Assembly: GCA_012799495.1 (NCBI GenBank)
Contig: JAAZLD010000096.1
Span: forward strand, 1-11,112
Reading direction: 5' to 3'
Source: Desulfitobacterium sp.
Lineage (GTDB): Bacteria > Bacillota > Desulfitobacteriia > Desulfitobacteriales > Desulfitobacteriaceae
DNA: 11,112 nucleotides
In this document: positions 6,142 to 11,112 of the stretch, piece after piece
How positions within the stretch are numbered: the first letter of the stretch is position 1
Layout of the letters: the number at the start of each line of letters is the position of its first letter
The notes under the pieces: generated by a model
Told to the model about the DNA's origin: nothing
The model's database searches: none
Seen by the model: only the letters and a program-made list of their open reading frames with translations
Program-made: the position numbers and the translations under genes

Positions 6142-6900
6142 ATGAAAAAATTACTAATCAGCTTACTTAATAATCATGTGCAAAAAATATTCATAGCTCA
6201 CGCTTCTTTGATCTTATCTACTTTAGGAATTTGTTTAGGTCTTTTAGTCTTAATGATTTATTGGCTTTTACCATTAGAAGTGGCAAGCTGGGCTTGGTCA
6301 ATTGTTGTGGTGGTTTTGATCATTAACGGAATTCTTCTGGGGAATTTCGTAAAAGAATTGGCTCAGAAGGGCTACACAGATGCTCTTACAGGACTACCTA
6401 ATAAAGGATTTATGTATCTGCGACTTAATATCGATATGGAAAAATACGCTAGTGAGGCTAAAGAATACTCTTTAGCGATGGTTGATATCGATCGTTTTAA
6501 ATCCATCAATGACACCTATGGTCATGTTGTTGGGGATAGAGTAATAAAAGAGATTGCTCGGATTTTACAAGAAAATGTTCGTTCTACTGATCAAGTTATA
6601 CGTTGGGGTGGGGAAGAGTTTGCAATTCTCCTTCCGGAAACCAGTGAAGAAGGTGCTGCCAATCTTATTGAGAGGATCCGTAAGCTTATAGAGAACCATG
6701 ACTTCGGTCCCGAGATTGATCGAAAGATCACTATTAGTGCCGGTGTGGTTTCTTATAAAAATCTCCTACAAGAAATAAAGAGAGAAAAACATTTAACAAA
6801 CAAGACCGATCTAATTGTAATTTTCTCTGATCGAGCTCTATATGAAGCAAAGAAAACTCGCAATACAGTGTCTTGTTTCAGTCAGCTTAAATCTGCATAA
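6142..6900 (+). CDS. Membrane-bound diguanylate cyclase (GGDEF domain)
   Basis: This 252-residue protein should make the second messenger c-di-GMP from two GTP. Two hydrophobic helices (about 20-44 and 49-70) form a short membrane module with almost no extracytoplasmic part, followed by a GGDEF domain from about residue 78. Visible motifs are D80-ALTGLPN, metal-binding D115 in VDIDRFKSINDTYGH, and the active-site loop GGEEF (156-160). An RSTD I-site (147-150), exactly five residues upstream, predicts product inhibition. The C-terminal SDRALYEAKKTRNTV matches the domain end, but the usual glycine of GRN is absent. The segment between ISAGV and SDRALY looks variable. AAGGAG at 6125-6130 supports the ATG. 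It appears monocistronic, with a strong terminator following. The signal it senses is unknown. Confidence 0.93.
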   Translation: MKKLLISLLNNHVQKIFIAHASLILSTLGICLGLLVLMIYWLLPLEVASWAWSIVVVVLIINGILLGNFVKELAQKGYTDALTGLPNKGFMYLRLNIDMEKYASEAKEYSLAMVDIDRFKSINDTYGHVVGDRVIKEIARILQENVRSTDQVIRWGGEEFAILLPETSEEGAANLIERIRKLIENHDFGPEIDRKITISAGVVSYKNLLQEIKREKHLTNKTDLIVIFSDRALYEAKKTRNTVSCFSQLKSA

Positions 6901-6910
6901 AGGTATGAGG

Positions 6911-6984
6911 AGTGGCGAATAAGTACTTGTTAAGCTATTGTCCAAGAGGGCTTTTTAGCTTAAGTACTTATTGGCCATTTTTTT
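6911..6984 (+). terminator. Long-stem terminator after the diguanylate cyclase gene
   Basis: AGTGGC (6911-6916) pairs with GCCATT (6974-6979), including one wobble. After one G/G mismatch, AATAAGTACTT (6918-6928) pairs with AAGTACTTATT (6962-6972). After a 3-nt bulge, AAGCT (6932-6936) pairs with AGCTT (6957-6961). Seven T follow at 6978-6984. A short GTCC/GGGC helix can form in the loop. This gives more than 20 base pairs in all, unusually long for an intrinsic terminator. Confidence 0.85.
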
Positions 6985-6996
6985 ATTTAAAAATGC

Positions 6997-7016
6997 AGTG
7001 TGCAAATAATCACACT
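6997..7016. promoter_or_regulatory. CRP/FNR-type operator upstream of hcp
   Basis: AGTGTG and CACACT form a perfect 6-bp inverted repeat around 8 bases. Its core, TGTGC-AAATAA-TCACA (6999-7014), differs by one base from the TGTGA-N6-TCACA consensus of the CRP/FNR superfamily. The centre is 7006.5. A -10-like CAGTAT at 7035-7040 would put the site near -41. A better TATCAT at 7058-7063 would put it near -62. Both are standard activator positions, and neither -10 has a good -35. Known hcp genes of anaerobes are controlled by CRP/FNR-family proteins such as HcpR; that this site serves such a protein is inference. Confidence 0.6.
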
Positions 7017-7140
7017 TGTAACTCGCTAAGGTCACAGTATCTAGGCTTTCCTTGAGGTATCATAAATTTAGAGTTCGTAAGAACATTGTCGTATGATTTG
7101 GTGAAGCACCTTAAAATTTATAAAAGGGAGGATTCAAACG

Positions 7141-8790
7141 ATGAGTATGTTCTGTTATCAATGTCAAGAAACAGCCAAAGGTACTGGTTGTACCAAAGTA
7201 GGGGTATGTGGTAAAAAACCTGAAGTTTCCAACTTACAAGATCTCTTGATCTATGTCATGAAAGGTATTGCTATTTGCAGCCTACAAGCCCGCCAGTTGG
7301 GTGTTGTCCGTCAGGATGCTGACAAATTTGTTATGGAAGGTCTTTTCGCTACCATTACCAACGCTAACTTTGATAAAGAGCGTTTTGTAGCCTTGATTCG
7401 TGAAGGGTTAGCCCTCCGTGAAAACATTAAAGAAGATATCGTAAAAGCTGGAGGTCAGCTACCTGAGAACTTACATGACTCTGCTACCTGGACTACAGAC
7501 TCTGTAGACGAAATGGAAGAAAAAGCAGCCCAAGTGGGAATTTTGGCAACTGAAAATGAAGATGTTCGCTCCCTCCGTGAACTTTTAACCTATGGTTTAA
7601 AAGGGATGGCAGCTTACGCAGAACATGCTTTTATCCTTGGCTACGAAGACAAAACTATCTTTGATTTTATGATGAAAGCCTTAGCAGCTACCACTGATGA
7701 CAGTCTCGGCGTTGAGCAGTTAATTCCTCTTGTATTAGAAGCTGGTAAATACGGTGTAGATGTAATGGCTCTCTTAGATAAAGCTAATACTACAACTTAC
7801 GGTCATCCTGAAGTGACTAAAGTAAATATCGGTGTTCGTAATAACCCCGCTATTCTGATCAGTGGTCACGACTTGAAAGACCTTGAAGAACTCCTTGAGC
7901 AAACTGCTGGCACTGGTGTAGATGTTTACACCCATGGTGAAATGCTCCCAGCTCACTACTATCCAGCCTTCAAGAAATACGATCATTTCGTCGGAAACTA
8001 TGGTAATGCATGGTGGAAACAAGATAAAGAATTTGATTCCTTTAACGGTCCAATCCTACTTACCACTAACTGCCTAGTTCCACCTAAAGCATCTTACAAA
8101 GATCGTCTCTTTACCACAAACGTAGTAGGCTTTGAAGGTATCAAGCATATTCCTGATAGGGAAGAAGGTAAAGCTAAAGATTTCTCCGAAATCATCGAAT
8201 TAGCTAAAACCTTACCTGCTCCAACTGAAATCGAAACTGGCGAGATTGTTGGCGGTTTCGCTCATAACCAAATCTTTGCTGTAGCTGATAAAGTTGTTGA
8301 AGCAGTAAAATCTGGAGCTCTCAAACGCTTCTTCGTAATGGCCGGTTGTGACGGAAGAATGAAGAGCCGTGACTATTATGCTGAGTTCGCTCAAGCACTT
8401 CCCCAGGATACTGTTATCCTCACAGCAGGATGTGCTAAATATAAATACAACAAATTAGACTTAGGCGATATTGGCGGTATCCCTAGAGTATTAGATGCTG
8501 GCCAATGTAACGACTCCTACTCCTTAGCAGTAGTTGCTCTGAAACTCAAAGAGATCTTTGGTGTTGAAGATGTTAACGAACTACCCATCTCTTACAATAT
8601 TGCTTGGTATGAGCAAAAAGCTGTTATCGTACTCTTAGCTCTCCTCCATTTAGGAGTGAAAAACATCCACTTAGGACCCACCTTGCCTGGATTCCTCTCA
8701 CCAAATGTTGTTAATGTATTGGTAGAGAACTTCGGAATTGGTGGCATCACAAACGTAGAAGACGACCTCAAAATGTTCATGGGTGCCTAA
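7141..8790 (+). CDS. hcp: Hydroxylamine reductase / hybrid cluster protein, class I
   Basis: This 549-residue cytoplasmic iron-sulfur protein is of full family length. Hcp proteins reduce hydroxylamine in vitro and are now linked to NO reduction and nitrosative stress defence. The N-terminal cysteines C5, C8, C17 and C23 have the C-x2-C-x8-C-x5-C spacing of class I enzymes, which hold the cubane cluster. All ligands of the hybrid Fe-S-O cluster are present: H243 (SGHD), E267 (HGEML), C311 (TTNCLVPP), C403 (MAGCDGR, the persulfide position), C431 (TAGCAKY), C456 (AGQCND), E491 and K493 (WYEQKAV). They sit one to three residues before their Desulfovibrio counterparts. The start is supported by AGGGAGG at 7125-7131. 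The gene stands alone, with a CRP/FNR-like site upstream and a strong terminator downstream. No adjacent hcr-type reductase gene is present, so the electron donor is encoded elsewhere. Confidence 0.97.
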   Translation: MSMFCYQCQETAKGTGCTKVGVCGKKPEVSNLQDLLIYVMKGIAICSLQARQLGVVRQDADKFVMEGLFATITNANFDKERFVALIREGLALRENIKEDIVKAGGQLPENLHDSATWTTDSVDEMEEKAAQVGILATENEDVRSLRELLTYGLKGMAAYAEHAFILGYEDKTIFDFMMKALAATTDDSLGVEQLIPLVLEAGKYGVDVMALLDKANTTTYGHPEVTKVNIGVRNNPAILISGHDLKDLEELLEQTAGTGVDVYTHGEMLPAHYYPAFKKYDHFVGNYGNAWWKQDKEFDSFNGPILLTTNCLVPPKASYKDRLFTTNVVGFEGIKHIPDREEGKAKDFSEIIELAKTLPAPTEIETGEIVGGFAHNQIFAVADKVVEAVKSGALKRFFVMAGCDGRMKSRDYYAEFAQALPQDTVILTAGCAKYKYNKLDLGDIGGIPRVLDAGQCNDSYSLAVVALKLKEIFGVEDVNELPISYNIAWYEQKAVIVLLALLHLGVKNIHLGPTLPGFLSPNVVNVLVENFGIGGITNVEDDLKMFMGA

Positions 8791-8838
8791 GGCCTAAACT
8801 TTCTTCTCTCTCCTTAAACTTAATATATATACCCTAAT

Positions 8839-8873
8839 AAAAAGCAGGAAGCTAAGCACTTCCTGCTTTTTTT
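8839..8873 (+). terminator. Strong intrinsic terminator of hcp
   Basis: AAAAAGCAGGAAG (8839-8851) and CTTCCTGCTTTTT (8859-8871) form a perfect 13-bp stem with a 7-nt loop, followed by further T to 8873. The A-tract on the left arm would also let it work on the other strand. Confidence 0.95.
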
Positions 8874-8885
8874 GCGTTGCAAAGT

Positions 8886-8989
8886 ATGCCACGTGTGCCA
8901 CGGGGACAGGTGTGCCACGGGGACAGGTCAAATGGCACGCTTGTGTGCCATGGGTGTGCCACGGGGACAGGTCAAATGGCACGCTTGTG
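8886..8989 (+). repeat. REP-like repeat array, left flank of the RAYT gene
   Basis: This G+C-rich array in A+T-rich surroundings is built from one motif. The 17-bp unit GTGCCACGGGGACAGGT occurs in tandem at 8895-8911 and 8912-8928. A 37-bp direct repeat is exact at 8909-8945 and 8953-8989. Partial units lie at about 8886-8893 and 8943-8952. Each full unit can fold: GTGTGCCA pairs with TGGCACGC (one wobble) around a 15-nt loop containing CGGGGACAGGTC. The array starts 13 bases after the hcp terminator. This is the position and form of bacterial REP elements, and related copies in the opposite orientation lie right of the transposase gene. Confidence 0.88.
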
Positions 8990-9129
8990 ATGCAATTAAC
9001 GATTAACGTAGGAACGTCATAACATAGGGGGAAATTTTAATGCGACTAAAACTGACTAATTACGTAAGCATATTGCTAGTTATTGTATTATAATGGAATA
9101 AATGCTACAATTTACCCGAGGTGGTGTAA

Positions 9130-9900
9130 ATGCCAAGAAAACCAAGAGAAAAGAGTCCCATGGGTATCTACCACGTCATTATGCGTGGGGTAAATCGCCA
9201 AATAATTTTTAAAGATAAGGAAGATCGTACTATTTTTCTCGACAAAATGTTTAGATTTGGAGAAAAGGGCGAGTACAAAATATTTGCATACTGTCTTATG
9301 GATAACCATATCCACCTTTTGTTACAGGAGCAAGAAGAATCCCTTAGTACTTCTATTAAGCGAATTTGTTCCAGTTATGTACGCTGGTATAACAAAAAGT
9401 ACGAACGGATAGGGCACCTTTTTCAAGAAAGGTTTCGCAGTGAAGTAGTAGATAACGAACGTTATTTTTTGACAGTATTGCGTTATATCCACCAAAACCC
9501 TATTAAGGCTCAGATAATAACAAATATCGACGAATATCCCTGGAGCAGCTATCATCAATACTTAAAAGACAGCCTTCATATAGATAGCCATAATATAGAT
9601 AAGAAATTTGTTCTTACTCTATTTTCTAGTGAGAGAAAAAATGCACTTAAGAGCTTTCGCGAATTTCACCAAGAAATAAATGATGACAACTGCCTAGAAA
9701 TTGAAGAACCACAAAAAAGTGATGAAACTGTCAAAGAAATAATTAAAGCAAGATTCGGTATCGAACCATCAAGTGTAAAAGAAGAAGAAAAAAGCCAACA
9801 AATTGCTATTGTTTCTGAATTAAAAACCATTGGTGGGGTAAGTAAACGTCAAATTTCCAGGGTCACTGGTTTATCGCGTAGAATTGTTGATCGTGTATAA
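9130..9900 (+). CDS. REP-associated tyrosine transposase (RAYT, Y1_Tnp/IS200-like fold) with C-terminal HTH
   Basis: This 256-residue single-strand DNA transposase of the Y1 HUH family (PF01797) has an intact domain. N-terminal MPRKPREKSPMGIYHVIMRG matches the family start. The metal-binding HUH motif is H60-I-H62 within MDNHIHLLL. LRYIHQNPIKA places the likely catalytic tyrosine at Y119, equivalent to Y115 of the E. coli RAYT. GHLFQERFRS (95-104) and YPWSSYHQYL (136-145) are also typical of RAYTs. A charged linker (about 180-225) leads to a C-terminal helix-turn-helix, GGVSKRQISRVTGLSRRIVDRV minus its first residue (about 236-256), as in many Firmicutes RAYTs. GAGGTGG at 9118-9124 precedes the ATG, and TATAAT lies at 9089-9094 without a good -35. 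No TnpB gene and no IS200-type ends were seen. REP-like repeats in opposite orientations flank it. It probably acts on those repeats. Confidence 0.93.
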   Translation: MPRKPREKSPMGIYHVIMRGVNRQIIFKDKEDRTIFLDKMFRFGEKGEYKIFAYCLMDNHIHLLLQEQEESLSTSIKRICSSYVRWYNKKYERIGHLFQERFRSEVVDNERYFLTVLRYIHQNPIKAQIITNIDEYPWSSYHQYLKDSLHIDSHNIDKKFVLTLFSSERKNALKSFREFHQEINDDNCLEIEEPQKSDETVKEIIKARFGIEPSSVKEEEKSQQIAIVSELKTIGGVSKRQISRVTGLSRRIVDRV

Positions 9901-9922
9901 AAATAAATATATGAGAATACAA

Positions 9923-9954
9923 AACGACTGAGTGCAGAGTATGCATCAGTCGTT
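9923..9954. terminator. Bidirectional terminator between convergent RAYT and crotonase genes
   Basis: AACGACTGA-G-TGCA (9923-9936) pairs with TGCATCAGTCGTT (9942-9954) in 13 pairs with one bulged G and a 5-nt loop. On the plus strand the tail is GTTGTTTG. On the minus strand it is TTTTGTATT, following an A-rich run on the opposite arm. It can end both the transposase and the crotonase transcripts. Confidence 0.7.
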
Positions 9955-10023
9955 GTTGTTTGTGATAAGTTAAACCTATGCAGAACATTTAGAGATATAT
10001 GTGTCATTAGAATATCAAATCCA

Positions 10024-10054
10024 GCGTGCCAGATAACCTGTCCCCTTGGCTCAC
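10024..10054 (-). repeat. Degenerate REP-like unit in inverted orientation
   Basis: Read on the minus strand this is GTGAGCCAAGGGGACAGGTT, followed by ATCTGGCACGC, clearly related to the left-flank unit (GTG.GCCA.GGGGACAGGT....TGGCACGC). Only the inner part of the hairpin stem is still complementary. It includes the TGA stop codon of the crotonase gene (10051-10053) and lies right of the RAYT gene in the opposite orientation to the left array. Confidence 0.75.
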
Positions 10055-10833
10055 TTTCCTTGGAAGTTAGGTTCTCTTCTTTCAAAAAGGGAAGAGATAG
10101 CTTCTTGCTTATCTTCAGTTCCTATACAGAAAGTTGAGCCTGCTTCTTCAAACCATAGCCCCGCCTCTAAAGGAGCATCTACAGCTAAATTGACGGCCTT
10201 TTTAGCAAAGCGGATAGCATAAGGTGGCATCTTGGCGATTTTCTCAGCCATGGAGAAAGCTTCCTTCATAAGGTCTTCTGGTTCTACTACCAAATCTACT
10301 AAACCAATTCGAGAAGCTTCTTGGGCATCTATTCTATCGGCGGTAAAGATAAGCCTTTTGGCTTGGCTAGGTCCTACGACTTTGGTCAAACGTTGGGTAC
10401 CTCCCATATCAGGATTTAGTCCGATCCGAACTTCGTTAATTGAGAAAGTGGAGTTACTAGAGGCAATTCGAATATCTCCACAGAGAGCGAGTTCAAGACC
10501 ACTACCAACGGTCATACCGTTAATAACCATGATTACAGGTTTAATAAAACGATCCCAACGGGTGTTGATACCTTGATAAATTGGGAGATCGCGGGAGATA
10601 AAATGGGGGGTTAATTTGTTTATAAGTTCTAAATCAGCTCCGGCACAGAAAAACTTATCCCCTGCTCCTGTAAAAATTACTACCCGAATATCATCATCCA
10701 TATGAAGGTCATCTTGAATTTTCGCCATTTCATTATAAGTATCTAAGGTCCAAGAATTTCCCTTTTGGGGTCGATTAAGAGTAATAATAGCAATATGATC
10801 TTTCTTTTCAACTAAAAAATCTTGATAACTCAT
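10051..10833 (-). CDS. Enoyl-CoA hydratase/isomerase family protein (crotonase)
   Basis: This 260-residue crotonase is of standard length and probably acts on an acyl-CoA in fatty acid, amino acid or aromatic degradation. The oxyanion-hole region FCAGADL (62-68) and GMTVGSGLELALCGD (106-120) are present. Both glutamates used by true hydratases are kept: E114 in GLELAL and E134 in INEVRIGLNPDMGGTQRL. Hydration of a 2-enoyl-CoA is therefore the best guess, but substrate and exact reaction cannot be fixed. The second oxyanion loop has GSG where GGG is commoner. The C-terminus EPNFQGK is typical. The ATG is preceded on its strand by GAGGAG, seven bases away. No acyl-CoA dehydrogenase or thiolase gene adjoins it within the window. 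It is convergent with the RAYT gene. Confidence 0.93.
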   Translation of the reverse strand: MSYQDFLVEKKDHIAIITLNRPQKGNSWTLDTYNEMAKIQDDLHMDDDIRVVIFTGAGDKFFCAGADLELINKLTPHFISRDLPIYQGINTRWDRFIKPVIMVINGMTVGSGLELALCGDIRIASSNSTFSINEVRIGLNPDMGGTQRLTKVVGPSQAKRLIFTADRIDAQEASRIGLVDLVVEPEDLMKEAFSMAEKIAKMPPYAIRFAKKAVNLAVDAPLEAGLWFEEAGSTFCIGTEDKQEAISSLFERREPNFQGK

Positions 10834-10957
10834 TTCTACACTCCTCGTAATATGTTTCTATCTATTTTTTATAAAACAATTTTTATTGAACTACAGAATA
10901 TTCACCTGTGTTCGTGACTCCTATGACCCTAATTACTCTAATGCTCCACAACTAGCT

Positions 10958-11093
10958 CATAGGGGCAAGAACCATTCCCATATCTAGGAGTGTGCCAACT
11001 AAAGGGGTGTGCCAACTAGCCTGCCCTCATGGCACACATAGGGGCAAGAATCATTCCGATATCTAGGAGTGTGCCAACTAAAGGAGTGTGCCA
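10958..11093. repeat. Two 57-bp direct repeats with period 79
   Basis: Bases 10958-11014 and 11037-11093 match at 54 of 57 positions (differences are C/T, C/G and G/A). Each begins CATAGGGGCAAGAA, contains ATATCTAGGAGTGTGCCAAC, and ends with GTGTGCCA, the left stem arm of the REP-like unit. The 79-bp period therefore consists of this block plus one inverted REP-like hairpin. Confidence 0.85.
11007..11037 (-). repeat. REP-like hairpin, inverted orientation
   Basis: GTGTGCCA (11007-11014) and TGGCACAC (11030-11037) form a perfect 8-bp stem around a 15-nt loop containing CCTGCCC. It is a diverged copy of the unit at 8909-8945 read on the minus strand, and has the same stem and loop lengths. Confidence 0.8.
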
Positions 11094-11112
11094 TTTGACC
11101 TGTCCCCGTGGC
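11086..11112 (-). repeat. REP-like unit, inverted orientation, cut by window edge
   Basis: Read on the minus strand, these bases begin GCCACGGGGACAGGTCAAAT and end GGCACAC. Apart from the last bases this is identical to the left-flank unit. The remaining stem bases lie beyond the window. It is the best-preserved right-hand copy, about 1.2 kb from the end of the transposase gene. Confidence 0.88.

Noticed and set aside
8794..8982. 62-codon frame on the minus strand over the REP array
   Set aside because: Its coding potential comes from the repeated GTGCCAC units and the terminator; the peptide is repetitive, has no ribosome site and no family resemblance.
8886..8989. CRISPR array
   Set aside because: Repeats overlap and are nested with no regular unique spacers, and the unit is a REP-like hairpin next to a RAYT gene; no cas genes are present.
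9130..9900. Complete IS200/IS605 insertion sequence
   Set aside because: The protein has RAYT-type motifs and a C-terminal HTH. There is no tnpB and no IS200-type left or right end; the flanking repeats are arrays spread over more than 1 kb rather than element ends.
10232..10576. 114-codon frame on the plus strand
   Set aside because: It lies entirely inside the well-supported crotonase gene on the other strand; it is a shadow frame.

Overview
The window looks like chromosomal DNA of an anaerobic, low-GC Bacillota, most likely a Clostridia lineage. The evidence is strong Shine-Dalgarno sites of the AAGGAG/GGGAGG type, A+T-rich intergenic DNA, many intrinsic terminators with U-runs, lipoprotein-type ABC binding proteins, and a class I hybrid cluster protein typical of strict anaerobes. 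Genus or species cannot be read from the sequence. This is an inference from gene content and style, not from a phylogenetic marker.

Layout. (1) Positions 1-2755: the 3' part of an ABC transporter operon of the uncharacterised TrpX/TrpY/TrpZ-like type (binding protein cut by the window edge, permease, ATPase), closed by a terminator. (2) 2756-5774: a palindrome, then a second ABC operon for a polar amino acid (lipoprotein binding protein, permease, ATPase). It has a potentially structured leader and a small tandem repeat plus internal terminator between binding protein and permease. (3) 5775-6984: a long A+T-rich non-coding stretch and a two-TM diguanylate cyclase with an intact GGEEF site and I-site, followed by an unusually long hairpin terminator. 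(4) 6985-8873: hcp, with a CRP/FNR-type palindrome in its upstream region and a strong terminator. (5) 8886-11112: a REP/RAYT district. A REP-associated tyrosine transposase gene (9130-9900) has an array of G+C-rich repeats in one orientation on its left and related repeats in the opposite orientation on its right. A crotonase gene on the minus strand lies among the right-hand repeats, and one degenerate repeat touches its stop codon.

How the genes fit together. The two ABC operons are independent importers. The diguanylate cyclase and hcp are each single-gene transcription units (c-di-GMP signalling; nitrosative stress or NO detoxification). The crotonase is convergent with the transposase gene, and the two probably share a bidirectional terminator at 9923-9954. 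No conserved multi-gene system beyond the ABC operons is evident. The most distinctive content is the RAYT with its family of REP-like hairpins, followed by the candidate structured leader of the amino acid ABC operon.
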